Assembly (NCBI RefSeq): GCF_016863295.1 | Contig: NZ_BOOP01000020.1 | Span: 1-64,000 of the forward strand | Length of the DNA: 64,000 bases | Direction: 5' to 3' | From: Planotetraspora phitsanulokensis | GTDB taxonomy: Bacteria > Actinomycetota > Actinomycetes > Streptosporangiales > Streptosporangiaceae | Shown here: piece after piece, positions 1-7,843 of the stretch | Layout of the letters: each line of letters opens with the position of its first letter | Position numbering within the stretch: the stretch's first letter is position 1 | The notes under the pieces: generated by a model | What the model saw: the letters and a program-made list of their open reading frames with translations, nothing else | What the model was told of the DNA's origin: nothing | Database searches by the model: none | Translations under genes and position numbers: made by a program

Positions 1-210
1 GGGGCAAACCAGCTACGGTTCGCACACTCGTGCAATCCCAGATCTAGGCGATGATCCTTGCCGATGTCAGGCTCTGAAGGATCTGTTGCGAGTCCAGCGA
101 CACGTCACGCGCGAGCTGGCGCGCTCGTCAGCCGAGGGTCTGAGTGAACACCTAGTTGAGACGTTGTCTTCATACAGCCAAACAACCCGATTAGCCGGGT
201 GCGAGATGTC

Positions 211-1995
211 TCATTCTGAGCGTGTTTCAGCTGTTGTGATGCCGTACGCGTTGATCCGGCGGTAGATGGTGGCCCGTGAGATGCCGAGCAGGTCGGCCGC
301 CGCAGCCTTGTCGCCATGCGTCTCCAGCAGCACACGTATGATCGCGTCGCGCTCGATCGTCTCCCATCGGGTGAGGACGTGGCTCCCAGTGGCGTGACAC
401 GACTCCGGAAGGTCCTCGGGCTGGATCTGCCCGACCCGCCGTCGGGCCAGGGTGTGACGGAGAGCCTGGGCGAGCTCGGTGACGTTGCCGGGCCAGGTCG
501 AGCGGAGGAGCACCCGCATGGCCGCCGGGCCGCACGAGACCGACCGGCCTGGGGTGAAGGTGCTCAGCAGCGCAGGCACCAACTCCTGTACATCCTCGAT
601 GCGGTGGCGCAGCGGCGGCACGGTGAGCGTCGCCGGCAGCCTGCCAGGCAGGTCCTCGGGGAGTTCGGCGCCGATGTCGGTGGTGGCGACCACCCAGACT
701 CGATCCGCGTCTTCGGCGATCGTATCCAGCCAGTCCATCACCGCTGCGCGTGCGTCGTCCGCGAACGATTCCACATGGCGCAGGACCACGGTGCCTCCAG
801 GGGCGCCGAGAGCCGCCCGGCACCGGCTGGCCACGTCGGCGTCGGACTCAATCACAATGAACGGTCGCTCCGGCGAGTACCGGTAATGGACGGCTCTGGC
901 GAGCGCCACCTTGCCCACTCCCGGCTCGCCCTCCAGGAGCACCTGTGTATACGTCTGACGGTGCATCGCCAGGTCGGCGCAGACATTGGCGAATACCGTC
1001 GAAGTGCCGGCCAGCTTCAGATCGGCGGGTCGTGTCCGCGGTCGGGGCGTCGACCGGTGGCCGTCCGTGAGGGAGATCTTCACCACGGCGCTGTTCGCCT
1101 CGACGGGGTTGCAGCGAATCGTGACCTGCTCACCACCGGACAGAACAAGACTGGAGGCGTGCTTCCCGCCCGCGCGCAACAGCTCGGCCACCTTGTCCCG
1201 CAGGATCGCGTGGTCAGAAGGCTCGAGCAGGTCGGCGGCCCGACGATTCGTCATCGTCAGATCGTCGGCGACGGCGACGATCGCCTGACCGCCGTGGCGG
1301 TCGGCGGCCATGAACTCCCCCAGCAGTGTCCGCTCGCGCTCGGAGCCGAGCTCCACCAGCCGCCGTTCGATATCCCTGGCAGCGCTGCACACCACAGCGG
1401 ACATCACCGGGCCGTCGCCGGGCGACCGGCAAGTTATGTCCACAAGGCCCGCCAGCCTCCCGGTAAGCGAGTCGGTGATCGGAGCGGTGGCACACGCCAT
1501 TGCGTGCAACGGTGCGGTGAAGTGCTCGCTTCCGCCCACGAAAGTGATTTGCCGCGTCTCACGCGCGGTCCCGATAGCGTTGGTGCCCACCTGCTCCTCG
1601 GCGTAGCCGAACCCGGGAGCCAGCCGGATGGCGTCGAGGTGCCGCCTGAAGGACCCGTGGTTCACGCGGCGATCCAGGATCCGGCCCTGAGCATCGGTGA
1701 GGATCAGGCTCGCCGGGGCATCCAGCAGCGTCTGCTCCAGCCGTTCCAGCACCGGCGTCGCGGCGCGCGCGAGCCGTCCTTCGGTGTCGAGATCTTCGAA
1801 GTACGGCGGGTCGAGGTCGTCGTTGCTCACTCCGGACAAGCGAGAACGGCGCCACGACTCCACGATGGCGGGGCGCACCTGCATCACTGGCACGGTGCCG
1901 CTTTGTAAGAAACACTCGCGTGCCCGGGCGATGTACTCAGTCACCCCTCCGCTGTAGAGCGGGCCAGCCTCCCCAAAACAGACATGATGGATCAT
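211..1995 (-). CDS. Degenerate NtrC/AcoR-type transcriptional regulator (GAF, AAA+-like, Fis HTH)
   Basis: 594 aa. It has the layout of acetoin-type enhancer-binding regulators: an N-terminal GAF-like sensor (about 60-210), a PAS-like middle segment, an AAA+-like domain (about 330-500) and a C-terminal Fis-type helix-turn-helix (AAADLLGISRATIYRR near 565-580). The AAA+ part is eroded. The Walker A is EGEPGVGKVAL, the Walker B position reads GGTVVLRHVES without the usual acidic pair, and no GAFTGA sigma-54 contact loop is visible. It therefore probably does not work as a sigma-54 ATPase, which fits actinobacteria lacking sigma-54, and more likely acts as a plain DNA-binding activator or repressor that senses a ligand through GAF. 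The ATG follows a GGGAG site. It is divergent from the BtrH-like gene across a 564-bp gap holding a dyad that it may bind (inference). Confidence 0.85.
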   Translation of the reverse strand: MIHHVCFGEAGPLYSGGVTEYIARARECFLQSGTVPVMQVRPAIVESWRRSRLSGVSNDDLDPPYFEDLDTEGRLARAATPVLERLEQTLLDAPASLILTDAQGRILDRRVNHGSFRRHLDAIRLAPGFGYAEEQVGTNAIGTARETRQITFVGGSEHFTAPLHAMACATAPITDSLTGRLAGLVDITCRSPGDGPVMSAVVCSAARDIERRLVELGSERERTLLGEFMAADRHGGQAIVAVADDLTMTNRRAADLLEPSDHAILRDKVAELLRAGGKHASSLVLSGGEQVTIRCNPVEANSAVVKISLTDGHRSTPRPRTRPADLKLAGTSTVFANVCADLAMHRQTYTQVLLEGEPGVGKVALARAVHYRYSPERPFIVIESDADVASRCRAALGAPGGTVVLRHVESFADDARAAVMDWLDTIAEDADRVWVVATTDIGAELPEDLPGRLPATLTVPPLRHRIEDVQELVPALLSTFTPGRSVSCGPAAMRVLLRSTWPGNVTELAQALRHTLARRRVGQIQPEDLPESCHATGSHVLTRWETIERDAIIRVLLETHGDKAAAADLLGISRATIYRRINAYGITTAETRSE

Positions 1996-2236
1996 TTGCG
2001 GATACTTCTCCCGAGTCGGAACACCTGCATCGCACGTCGATCGCTAGGAAACGCATGCCACCCGGGCGTCCGCATCACCTCAACGCCCTGTTCCGTCCGG
2101 TCTGAGCAGCACCCCTTGAGGTCTACCGGAAGGGTGTGGAGCCCGATGGTCTCGCTGGGTGTGTACATCACCTCGAATGCGAGGGATAAGCCAAGCTGAC
2201 TGCACAACTCCACGAACAGCCGCTGCACTGACGAGA

Positions 2237-2269
2237 TTGGACGATTGTGTCCACTACACTAGCGTCCAA
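2237..2269. promoter_or_regulatory. Nested dyad, candidate operator
   Basis: TTGGACG (2237-2243) and CGTCCAA (2263-2269) form a perfect 7-bp inverted repeat. Inside it, at equal distances, GTGT (2247-2250) and ACAC (2256-2259) form a second pair. The symmetry axis is near 2253. It lies between the Fis-type regulator and the BtrH-like gene, so binding by that regulator is a reasonable inference but not shown. Confidence 0.5.
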
Positions 2270-2277
2270 CACTTTCC

Positions 2278-2298
2278 GTTACAAAAACTAGCTGTAAC
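2278..2298. promoter_or_regulatory. Second palindrome GTTACA-N9-TGTAAC
   Basis: A perfect 6-bp inverted repeat with a 9-nt centre, just downstream of the nested dyad and in the same AT-rich patch. It could be a second regulator site or promoter-overlapping operator for the BtrH-like gene. Confidence 0.35.
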
Positions 2299-2559
2299 GA
2301 TCATCCGAGAAGGCGATCATCAGCGTTCGTCTGTGAGTGACACGCGCCCATCGATGCGCCTGACCGGCCGGCGCTGTCCAGATCGACCGGCTGCGCCCTA
2401 TGGCCCCTGGCATTAAATGTCGAACGGGCTTTTCGTGCGGCTGGACTCTCCCACTATGGGAGGCCTCATGCTACTCCCAGCGGTCCCCAATGGTTGATCA
2501 TGAAGGTGTCAGGGACGGGGACGGTGTGACCGTTCGCCGCGTCAGCAGGAGAGCGACGC

Positions 2560-3543
2560 ATGACCATCGTGAAGGACATCGAGGCCTGCGGTATGCACCA
2601 CTGCGAGACGACGGCGCTGGGGGTGCTGTTGCGGCATGAGGGACTTGATCTGTCCGAGCCCATGCTGTTCGGGCTGGGCTCGGGCCTGTCCTTCATCTAT
2701 TGGGACAGCAAGGGCATGGCGTTGCCCTTTCTCGGAGGCCGCGTCAAGCCTTTCGACCTCACCAGGAACCTGGCCGCCAGGCTGGGGCTGACGTTGATGA
2801 CCGAGGAGACCACCTCACCACGCAAAGCGTGGGAGAACGTGGCCGCCCCCATCGACGCCGGTCGGCCGGTCGGCCTCCAACTCGACTGCTACCACCTGGA
2901 CTATTTCCGCTCCAAGGTGCACTTCGGCGGTCATGTCGTCGCCATGTACGGCTACGACGAGCACGACGTCTACCTCGTGGACACCGACCAGCAGGGAGGA
3001 TCGGTGCGCACCAGCCGGGCCAGCCTCGCCATGGCACGGGCCGAACGCGGCCCGATGACCGCCAGGAACCGATCCTTCACCATCACCCTGCCAGCTCACC
3101 CGCTTTCCTGGCAGGACCAAATCATCCCCGCCATCAAATGCTGCGCCGACGCCTTCCTCGCCGCTCCCATCACGAACCTGGGCCACCGCGGCATCGACAA
3201 AGCCGGCAAGCAGGTGCCCAGATGGCTGCTACACGCCGGCGAGCCGCAGCAGGACCTGCCGCAGGCCGCCCTCCTCATGGAGAAGGGCGGCACCGGCGGT
3301 GCCCTGTTTCGCACCCTCTATCGCGACTTCCTCGACGAGTGCACCCGACTAATCGACGACGGCAACCTCCGCGCCGGTCACAGGCTGTACGCCGAGGCCG
3401 CCGTCCTGTGGACGGACGTGTCCACCTTGATCGCGAAGGCTGGAGAGAGCGGCGACGCGAAGTACCTGGAACAGGCCGGCGTCATCCTCCACGATCTTTC
3501 GCGTCTCGAGAAGGACGCCATGCAGGTGCTGCGTCAGTTGTAG
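2560..3543 (+). CDS. BtrH N-terminal domain / DUF4872 family protein
   Basis: 327 aa. The N-terminal 145 residues match the BtrH fold, a papain-like acyltransferase/peptidase-like domain. The candidate nucleophile is Cys15 in HHCETTALGVLL, followed by FGLGSGLSF, a His in HFGGHVV (His125) and Asp141 in YLVDTD, which gives a plausible Cys-His-Asp set. The rest resembles DUF4872, a mostly helical tail. In butirosin biosynthesis BtrH moves an aminoacyl side chain from a carrier protein to ribostamycin. Homologues are widespread in actinomycetes, often away from antibiotic clusters, and their substrates are unknown. No carrier protein or ligase lies nearby, so the substrate cannot be named. AGGAG precedes the ATG at good spacing. 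Likely monocistronic, and probably controlled by the divergent regulator. Confidence 0.8.
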   Translation: MTIVKDIEACGMHHCETTALGVLLRHEGLDLSEPMLFGLGSGLSFIYWDSKGMALPFLGGRVKPFDLTRNLAARLGLTLMTEETTSPRKAWENVAAPIDAGRPVGLQLDCYHLDYFRSKVHFGGHVVAMYGYDEHDVYLVDTDQQGGSVRTSRASLAMARAERGPMTARNRSFTITLPAHPLSWQDQIIPAIKCCADAFLAAPITNLGHRGIDKAGKQVPRWLLHAGEPQQDLPQAALLMEKGGTGGALFRTLYRDFLDECTRLIDDGNLRAGHRLYAEAAVLWTDVSTLIAKAGESGDAKYLEQAGVILHDLSRLEKDAMQVLRQL

Positions 3544-3679
3544 CTCAAAGGGAAGGCCGGCTGTACGGGTATGGCCTGAGTCACGCGGTGGCCTCGCTGT
3601 GGTGCACCATCGGGTCGTTCCTCGCGGTGACCTCGCGTCGTTGGCCGCCGGCAACTGCCTGGCCTGTATCCCGGAGCTG

Positions 3680-3830
3680 CTAAATCTGCGGCTGGCTGAT
3701 ATTGACCATCCACGGCACGCCGAATTTGTCTACGCACATGCCGAACTCATCGCCCCAGACCTGCTTCTGCATGGGCATCGTAACCGTCCCGCCCGCGGAG
3801 AGCTTTTCCCAGTAAGCAGTGGCCGCGGAA
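3680..3830 (-). pseudogene. C-terminal fragment of a PhnB-like VOC protein
   Basis: Only the last 45-50 residues of a VOC/3-demethylubiquinone methyltransferase-like (PhnB) protein remain: [19 protein letters not shown] followed by [17 protein letters not shown]. This is the hallmark end of that family, whose full proteins are about 130-160 aa. Upstream in the same frame the sequence (arginine- and proline-rich, no fold) is unrelated and runs into the repeat region. The gene has lost its N-terminal two thirds and is almost certainly non-functional. Confidence 0.75.
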
Positions 3831-3942
3831 ACCAAACCCCGCGCTGTCAGCTTGGGAAGTGTATGGATCACGGCTCGTAGGACCGCTGACCTGGGCTTCG
3901 GGCTGGTCGTGAGTGACCGTGGTCGGCCCCTCGTCACCCTGT

Positions 3943-3965
3943 CTAATTGCACGCTAATTGCACGA
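3943..3965. repeat. Tandem arm-type repeat CTAATTGCACG x2
   Basis: Two copies of an 11-bp unit in direct tandem. It is close to CTAATGGCACG x2 at 10548-10570, the single copy at 5926-5937 and the ATCTGGCACG pair at 7587-7610. The 10.5-kb copy sits between an integrase stop codon and a tRNA 3' end, so these look like integrase arm-binding sites or an att-proximal signature. Confidence 0.5.
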
Positions 3966-4019
3966 CGATCAGCCGGTGACCCGGCTTCCGTGCGCGGCGC
4001 GCATACCTCGCCTCCCTGA

Positions 4020-4080
4020 TCATCCCGTCCGCCGTCGCCCCGCCCGCTCGGCTTGTCCCTGTTGATGGCGAACGGGATGG
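4020..4080. repeat. Copy A of three-copy repeat (short, hairpin absent)
   Basis: It starts CATCCCGTCCGCCGTCG, jumps directly to CTCGGCTTGTCC and ends GATGGCG...GGGATGG. Copies B (9122-9308) and C (10090-10214) share both ends but carry a variable inverted-repeat core between them. Confidence 0.55.
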
Positions 4081-4185
4081 GTTGCGTCCACGGGCCGTCA
4101 CCTGAGCCGAGGTGAGTGGCGATCATCCCGGAGGCTGGAGTGCCCCCGCCGGAGGCATGGATTTGGGGCTTGCATCCTGCACCTA

Positions 4186-5028
4186 TCAGGATGTGTGGCG
4201 CAGGAGTGCATCCACCACCACCGGCCAGGTTGTCCGTGGCAGACCCTGGCCGATGCCGCGCAGCGTGAGCAGTGCGGCGCCGGGGATCTTCTCGGCCAGC
4301 GCCACGCCGTTCCCGGACGGGAAGAACGGATCCTCATCGCCATGCACCACCAGCGTCGGCACGGCAATCTTGCCCAATCGCTCACGCCACCGCGGCTGGC
4401 AGTCGATGGCGGCGAACATGCTACCCAGGTGGCTGGCACGCTGCGCCTTCGCCGTCCGCCCCGCCCTGTCGAAGACCAACCCGGCACCCGTGCGCGTGTC
4501 CGCCTCGTCGAATCCTCGCGAGCCAGACATCAGCCTCGCGGTGGCGGTCATGTAGTCGATGACGCTGTCGCGATCGGTCCAGTCCGGCTCCGGACGGCCG
4601 AACAGCTCCGCCATCAACTCAGGCGCGTGGTCGGGCAGGTCGGGATCCACCGGACCAGGAGCGACCGGCCGGGTGGAGATCAGCGTCAGCGACGCGACCT
4701 GGTCAGGATGGTCCAGCGCGAGCAGCTGCGCGACGAAGCCGCCGACGCCGAGCCCGACCACGTGCGTCCCCGCCAGCTCCAGCGCCACCAGCAGCTCCGC
4801 CGCGTCGGTCACCAGATCACGCAGGTCGTACGCGGGCGCGTCCGGATCGACGAACGTCGACTGGCCGGCATCTCGCAGGTCATAACGCACCACATAGCGC
4901 CCGGCCAGCGCCGTGCACAGCTCGTCCGGCCAGCTCAGCATGGTGACGCCGATGAGCAGCACCGGCGGGTCCCCCGGGTCACCGAAGGTCTCGACGCAAA
5001 GCTCGGCCTTGTTAACGTTGATCCGCAT
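4186..5028 (-). CDS. Alpha/beta-hydrolase-fold protein lacking catalytic Ser and His
   Basis: 280 aa from the ATG at 5028, chosen because AAAGGAG lies 8 nt upstream; an in-frame ATG at 5049 is less well placed. The fold is clear: strand-rich N-terminus with VLLIG, oxyanion region, elbow after VVGL, cap domain, and the late [15 protein letters not shown] strand with the acid Asp233. The nucleophile elbow, normally G-x-S-x-G (GASMGG in this subfamily), reads GLGVGG with Gly94 at the serine position. The catalytic-His position (normally GHDLP) reads GQGLP, with Gln261. Two of three triad residues are therefore gone while the frame is intact. It may be a ligand-binding or regulatory pseudo-hydrolase, or an early pseudogene. 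A perfect 7-bp-armed palindrome lies about 40 bp upstream. Confidence 0.8.
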   Translation of the reverse strand: MRINVNKAELCVETFGDPGDPPVLLIGVTMLSWPDELCTALAGRYVVRYDLRDAGQSTFVDPDAPAYDLRDLVTDAAELLVALELAGTHVVGLGVGGFVAQLLALDHPDQVASLTLISTRPVAPGPVDPDLPDHAPELMAELFGRPEPDWTDRDSVIDYMTATARLMSGSRGFDEADTRTGAGLVFDRAGRTAKAQRASHLGSMFAAIDCQPRWRERLGKIAVPTLVVHGDEDPFFPSGNGVALAEKIPGAALLTLRGIGQGLPRTTWPVVVDALLRHTS

Positions 5029-5067
5029 TCGGAGCTCCTTTCGCATCACCAGCTGGTATCGCCAATG

Positions 5068-5085
5068 CCCAGACCGTTGTCTGGG
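5068..5085. promoter_or_regulatory. Palindrome CCCAGAC-N4-GTCTGGG
   Basis: A perfect 7-bp inverted repeat with a 4-nt centre, 40-57 bp upstream of the pseudo-hydrolase start. The size and symmetry suit a TetR-like operator, but no such regulator gene is adjacent. Confidence 0.4.
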
Positions 5086-5221
5086 CCGGGGTCAGGCCCG
5101 GTGACGAAGCCGTCGAGGGAGACCGAGATGTCCGCGATGATTTGAGTCATGCCGGAGTAGACCCGATCCCCCGCCCAAACTCATCGCTCACACATGAAGC
5201 GCGTTCGAGACGAAGACCTCC

Positions 5222-5302
5222 GCCGATGCCGACCGCAAGATCACCAACGCCATGGACGGCAAGATCACGCAAGCGATCCTGCCCGAGTCGAGTGGTCACT
5301 GA
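5222..5302 (+). pseudogene. Tyrosine-integrase C-terminal tail remnant
   Basis: The frame reads ADADRKITNAMDGKITQAI and then a stop. This matches AEADRKIANAMDDTITQAR at the end of the integrase fragment at 10.5 kb (about 13 of 17 aligned residues identical). Nothing of the catalytic domain remains. It marks a second, older copy of the same class of element to the left of the first tRNA remnant. Confidence 0.65.
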
Positions 5303-5343
5303 CGCGATGCGGCATGCCTTCACCGGATCACTAGTGTCATGGC

Positions 5344-5781
5344 ATGGTTGCGGAAGATCGACTTGCCATCGTCGACGGCCTGCTCACGCTTCCCTTCCCT
5401 GGGAAGGACACACATGTGGGGTTCCGCTCCACCGGGCCGAGCTATCACGTGTGTGTCCTACAAGCCAGCCAGGACTTTTGGAACGACCGCAGCGAGGAAA
5501 TCGTCGAGACGGCCCAGGCGGAGATCGATGCGACCCTTCAATCGCTGGTAGACGCCTTGACGGTGCGGTGGGGTGGGCCCGAGGCGATCGATCTGGGGCC
5601 TTATCCGTGGAGCGAGGGCCCAACTCCGGAGCCGATGAACCAGCTCTGCCAGCTCAGCGGCGAGATGCTCATCTGGCGGCACCTGGAAGTCGGCCGGTGG
5701 GTCGCACTCGCCGTCGGCCAAAGCGACCCGGAGTTGCCCATCGAATTGCTCGTGGCGGTCAGCGAGACTCGGATCCCCTAG
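5344..5781 (+). CDS. Hypothetical protein, 145 aa
   Basis: Not recognised. A 145-residue, acidic, probably cytosolic protein without signal peptide or membrane segment. It has well-formed codon use, contains Trp/Leu-rich stretches (RWGGPEAIDLG, MLIWRHLEVGRWVALAVGQ) and has the look of the small one-domain proteins seen in polymorphic-toxin immunity clusters and SMI1-like sets, but no motif confirms this. It sits alone between an integrase tail and the tRNA remnant, so it may be cargo of the integrated element. There is no clear Shine-Dalgarno before the ATG, which may be read from a leaderless transcript. Confidence 0.55.
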   Translation: MVAEDRLAIVDGLLTLPFPGKDTHVGFRSTGPSYHVCVLQASQDFWNDRSEEIVETAQAEIDATLQSLVDALTVRWGGPEAIDLGPYPWSEGPTPEPMNQLCQLSGEMLIWRHLEVGRWVALAVGQSDPELPIELLVAVSETRIP

Positions 5782-6130
5782 GTTCTACGAAATTCGCCAG
5801 GCTGCCCCCTTATGGGCGTCGGCACACCACGACCCGTTGCACCGACAGAGCCACCCCTCCAGCAGCGAGGGCGGCAGTAACCCGGTGAAACTGCAGAGTC
5901 ACCGGAACTAGATCGTTCGCAGCAGCTAATGGCACGAGAGCCCCGCAGCATGATCGCTGGCGGGGCTGTTTTCGCAGGTGGGCGGTACTGGGTTCGAACC
6001 AGTGACCCTCGCTTGTAAGTCAAGCCGAGAAGGGACGGGATCAGCACGCACACCAGTCCTGACCTGGTTAGACAGTCCACTGCCGTCTAGCGGCGTCCAG
6101 GCTCGTCCATGGCGATTGTCACTCGGATAG
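5782..6130. other. Attachment-site region without genes
   Basis: Holds a duplicated terminator hairpin, the tRNA-Val 3' copy, and a tandem 12-bp repeat (GATTGTCACTCG, GATAGTCACTCA). No gene seen. Confidence 0.6.
5926..6019. repeat. Attachment-site duplicate (tRNA-Val 3' part plus flank), att-like
   Basis: Matches 10559-10653 over about 94 bp with one substitution and one 1-bp indel. It includes a CTAATGGCACGA arm repeat, a terminator hairpin (5938-5973) and the 3' half of tRNA-Val (5979-6019, through T-arm and anticodon stem). Identity stops abruptly after CTTGTAAG, inside the anticodon region, where a tRNA-targeting integrase would cross over. The tRNA copy is incomplete and not functional. 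Confidence 0.8.
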
Positions 6131-6136
6131 TCACTC
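6114..6136. repeat. Tandem repeat GAT(T/A)GTCACTC(G/A) x2
   Basis: Two direct 11-12-bp units about 100 bp inside the att-like repeat. Tandem short repeats at this distance from a crossover are typical of integrase arm-type sites on the far arm. Confidence 0.4.
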
Positions 6137-6421
6137 AGTCGGCTCCTCGTCCGCCAACTCAGTGAAGGCAGCCTGCAGGTCCTGCTTCTCATCGCGTCGG
6201 CGAGCTCTGCTGGCCCAAGCCTTCGCCTCTTCGGTGAACCCCCAGTGTCCATGCTTGCGGCTCATGTCACGCGCGCCGGCGTGCTCCGTCTTCCCTTTGC
6301 CGAGGCCCATGACGTGCCATCGTAGGCGCGCCTCAGTCGTCTCCCATGACGGCTTCCGCGCGAAGGCGAGCAGCCGTACATGGGCAGCCTGCGCCTCGTC
6401 GCCGGCCTGGATCCGGATCAA
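6131..6421 (-). CDS. Hypothetical protein (TTG start), possibly truncated
   Basis: 96 codons from a TTG placed 12 nt after the stop of the RDD gene. The product is basic then acidic, with patches such as KPSWETTEARLRWHVMG, KHGHWGFTEEAKAWASRAR and an acidic tail. The codon use is protein-like, but no family is recognised. The frame stays open upstream of the TTG into the RDD gene, so this may be the tail of a longer, broken gene. No clear ribosome-binding site is seen; translational coupling to the RDD gene could explain that. It lies just inside the att-like boundary. Confidence 0.4.
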   Translation of the reverse strand: MIRIQAGDEAQAAHVRLLAFARKPSWETTEARLRWHVMGLGKGKTEHAGARDMSRKHGHWGFTEEAKAWASRARRRDEKQDLQAAFTELADEEPTE

Positions 6422-6432
6422 GCCCAGCCGTT

Positions 6433-7164
6433 TCAGACCGGGGTCGTCGTCCCGGGTCCGCGGGCCTTCACCACGACGGTCCCCGCCGCCTTGTCATGCA
6501 GGCACTGCCGTGCCATCGGGTCCTGGAACAACCAGAGGCCGTTCGCGAGCGCGAAGAGGCTTCCGATGATCGGCACCGCCGGAGGCAGGGCGTAGACCGC
6601 CGCCCTGCGCCAGGCCGCGCCGCGGGTGACGCGCACGCGCGTGGACATGGCGATCACCTCGATCTTCAGCAGGCGCTTGCCCAGAGTGCGACCCCATACC
6701 GCGTGCTGGATCCCGTCGTAGACGAAGTACAGGACGGCCGCGATGGGCGCCATCAGGAACCCCCACTTGAGCGTCGTCACCTCCAACGCCAGGAGATCCT
6801 GCACATCGACGAGACGGCCCTCGGCCGACCGCCGCATGATCGCGAGGAAGTCGTCGGAGATCGAGAACACCAGGAGCACGTAGGCCGGTGAGATGATGAC
6901 GCTGAGGATCGTGCCGTCGATCAACCTGGCGAGAAGCCGCTCCCACCACTCGGCGAGCGTCGGGTCGCCCACCGGCCGGCGGAACGCAACCGGCGGGCCT
7001 GGCGGTGGCCACTGACCAACCGGCGGATAGCCGGGCGGCGCATACCCAGGCCACTGGGGGCCGGTGGCGTAAGGGTGCGCGCCGGTCGACGGGCCCAAAG
7101 GAGGGTATCCGGCGCCGGGTGGTGGATTGGGAGGGGCAGGTTGTTCGCCGGGGGGCTCGGTCAT
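6433..7164 (-). CDS. RDD family membrane protein
   Basis: 243 aa from the ATG at 7164, preceded by AGGATGG; another in-frame ATG lies at 7182. A proline/glycine/tyrosine-rich cytosolic N-terminus (about 60 aa) leads into the RDD domain: WWERLLARLIDG with the family Arg and Asp, a membrane segment (ILSVIISPAYVLLVFSI), a second around WGFLMAPIAAVLYFVYDG, the loop WGRTLGKRLLKI, then a third segment (LPPAVPIIGSLFALANGLW) and the closing DPMARQCLHDKAAGTVVV. RDD proteins are small integral membrane proteins of mostly unknown role, some acting as ion or compatible-solute exchangers. Such Pro-rich versions are common single genes in actinomycetes. It could be a chromosomal gene captured between the att-like repeats. 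Confidence 0.85.
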   Translation of the reverse strand: MTEPPGEQPAPPNPPPGAGYPPLGPSTGAHPYATGPQWPGYAPPGYPPVGQWPPPGPPVAFRRPVGDPTLAEWWERLLARLIDGTILSVIISPAYVLLVFSISDDFLAIMRRSAEGRLVDVQDLLALEVTTLKWGFLMAPIAAVLYFVYDGIQHAVWGRTLGKRLLKIEVIAMSTRVRVTRGAAWRRAAVYALPPAVPIIGSLFALANGLWLFQDPMARQCLHDKAAGTVVVKARGPGTTTPV

Positions 7165-7389
7165 GCCGCCATCCTGAGGCATCCGGTGCCGGTCAAGCCA
7201 CTCTTATCTGGACGATCCGGATTTCCCGCTAGCCGTATGAGTTCCTGCATGGCGCGGTCGACCGGAGACTCAGTCTCGTCACTGAAATGGCCATCCGAAC
7301 GGTCGGCGCCTCTTGAGTCGGCGCGGAGCACTGCCGGTTCAGGACGACGAAGGCGACGGATGGGCCTCCGCCGTCGGCTGCTGCCGCCT

Positions 7390-7509
7390 GTCCGGTGGCT
7401 CGTCACCGAGACCGTCTACCGCAAGCAGATCCGCCCGGCGCAAGCCCTTGACGAGGTCCTTCGCCTGGACTGTCAGCTTGGGAATCGGCTACTGATCTAC
7501 CCCCTCTGA
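7390..7509 (+). pseudogene. Possible integrase C-terminal remnant
   Basis: A short open frame ends WLVTETVYRKQIRPAQALDEV... before a stop. The VTETVYRKQIRP segment resembles the extreme C-terminus of actinobacterial tyrosine integrases, where VYR..IRPV is followed by GA..MD. The following residues diverge, as after a frameshift. A tandem GGCACG repeat lies 77 bp downstream, paralleling the arrangement at the 10.5-kb integrase. Assigned from memory of the family, so only tentative. Confidence 0.35.
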
Positions 7510-7586
7510 GCTGGGAAACAGGGGGTGCAGCTCAGGGCTGGTCGAGTCCCCGTGACTCCCCGTCAGTCCCCGCTGATCGCCGTTCA

Positions 7587-7610
7587 ATCTGGCACGCATC
7601 TGGCACGTGA
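7587..7610. repeat. Tandem arm-type repeat (TCTGGCACGCA)
   Basis: Two near-identical direct units (ATCTGGCACGC, ATCTGGCACGT) related to the CTAATGGCACG units next to the tRNA attachment sites. Confidence 0.4.
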
Positions 7611-7843
7611 TCTAGTGCCGCGTCCAGCAACCTTTGCCCCGTAATCGTCTGGGGTGTCAGCTCGTGCTAAGTGGTGCATGCGCCTCGGCATCGAGCTGGT
7701 GGTCCGCCCAGACGTAAGACAACGACGGGGTCGCGACACGAACAGAGGGCAATTAGTCGACCGGCGGCGGCAGCCGAGGTCGAGGAATCCCATCCCATCA
7801 CTGAGCCCGTGCTCGCGCTCGGTCGAACATCCGGAGGTATGTC

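Larger units (their letters stand above)
1996..2559. other. Intergenic region between divergent genes
   Basis: No convincing gene. The part between 2230 and 2300 is AT-richer than its surroundings and holds two dyads listed separately. Near 2448-2479 there is a small run of inverted repeats (CTCCCA/TGGGAG/CTCCCA). A 78-codon frame on the minus strand (1992-2228) lacks a ribosome-binding site and family motifs and was not accepted. Confidence 0.5.
3544..4185. other. Gene-free, decayed stretch
   Basis: No intact gene. It contains a VOC/PhnB C-terminal fragment (minus strand), a tandem TAATTGCACG repeat, a short stretch matching the 3' end of the barstar gene at 10 kb (about 3989-4019, ending in RGAHTSPP and a stop), and copy A of a three-copy repeat. 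Its make-up points to an older, eroded insertion next to the 5.2-10.6 kb element. Confidence 0.6.
5029..5343. other. Intergenic region with palindrome and integrase remnant
   Basis: No intact gene. It contains an operator-like palindrome (5068-5085) and the tail of an integrase gene (5222-5302). Confidence 0.5.
7165..7843. other. Gene-poor stretch
   Basis: No intact gene. A possible integrase tail (7390-7509) and a tandem GGCACG repeat (7587-7610) are listed separately. The sequence directly before the SDR gene has a usable ribosome-binding site but no obvious promoter. Confidence 0.45.

Noticed and set aside
316-1908. 530-codon frame antisense to the Fis-type regulator
   Set aside because: High-GC mirror frame without domain motifs; the minus-strand gene has GAF, AAA+-like and Fis motifs and a proper ribosome-binding site.
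1992-2228. 78-codon minus-strand frame upstream of the regulator
   Set aside because: No ribosome-binding site or family pattern, and it overlaps the regulator start.
5979-6019. Second tRNA-Val gene
   Set aside because: Only the 3' half (T-arm and part of the anticodon arm) is present, with a 1-bp deletion; no D-arm or 5' acceptor strand, so it is an integration scar.
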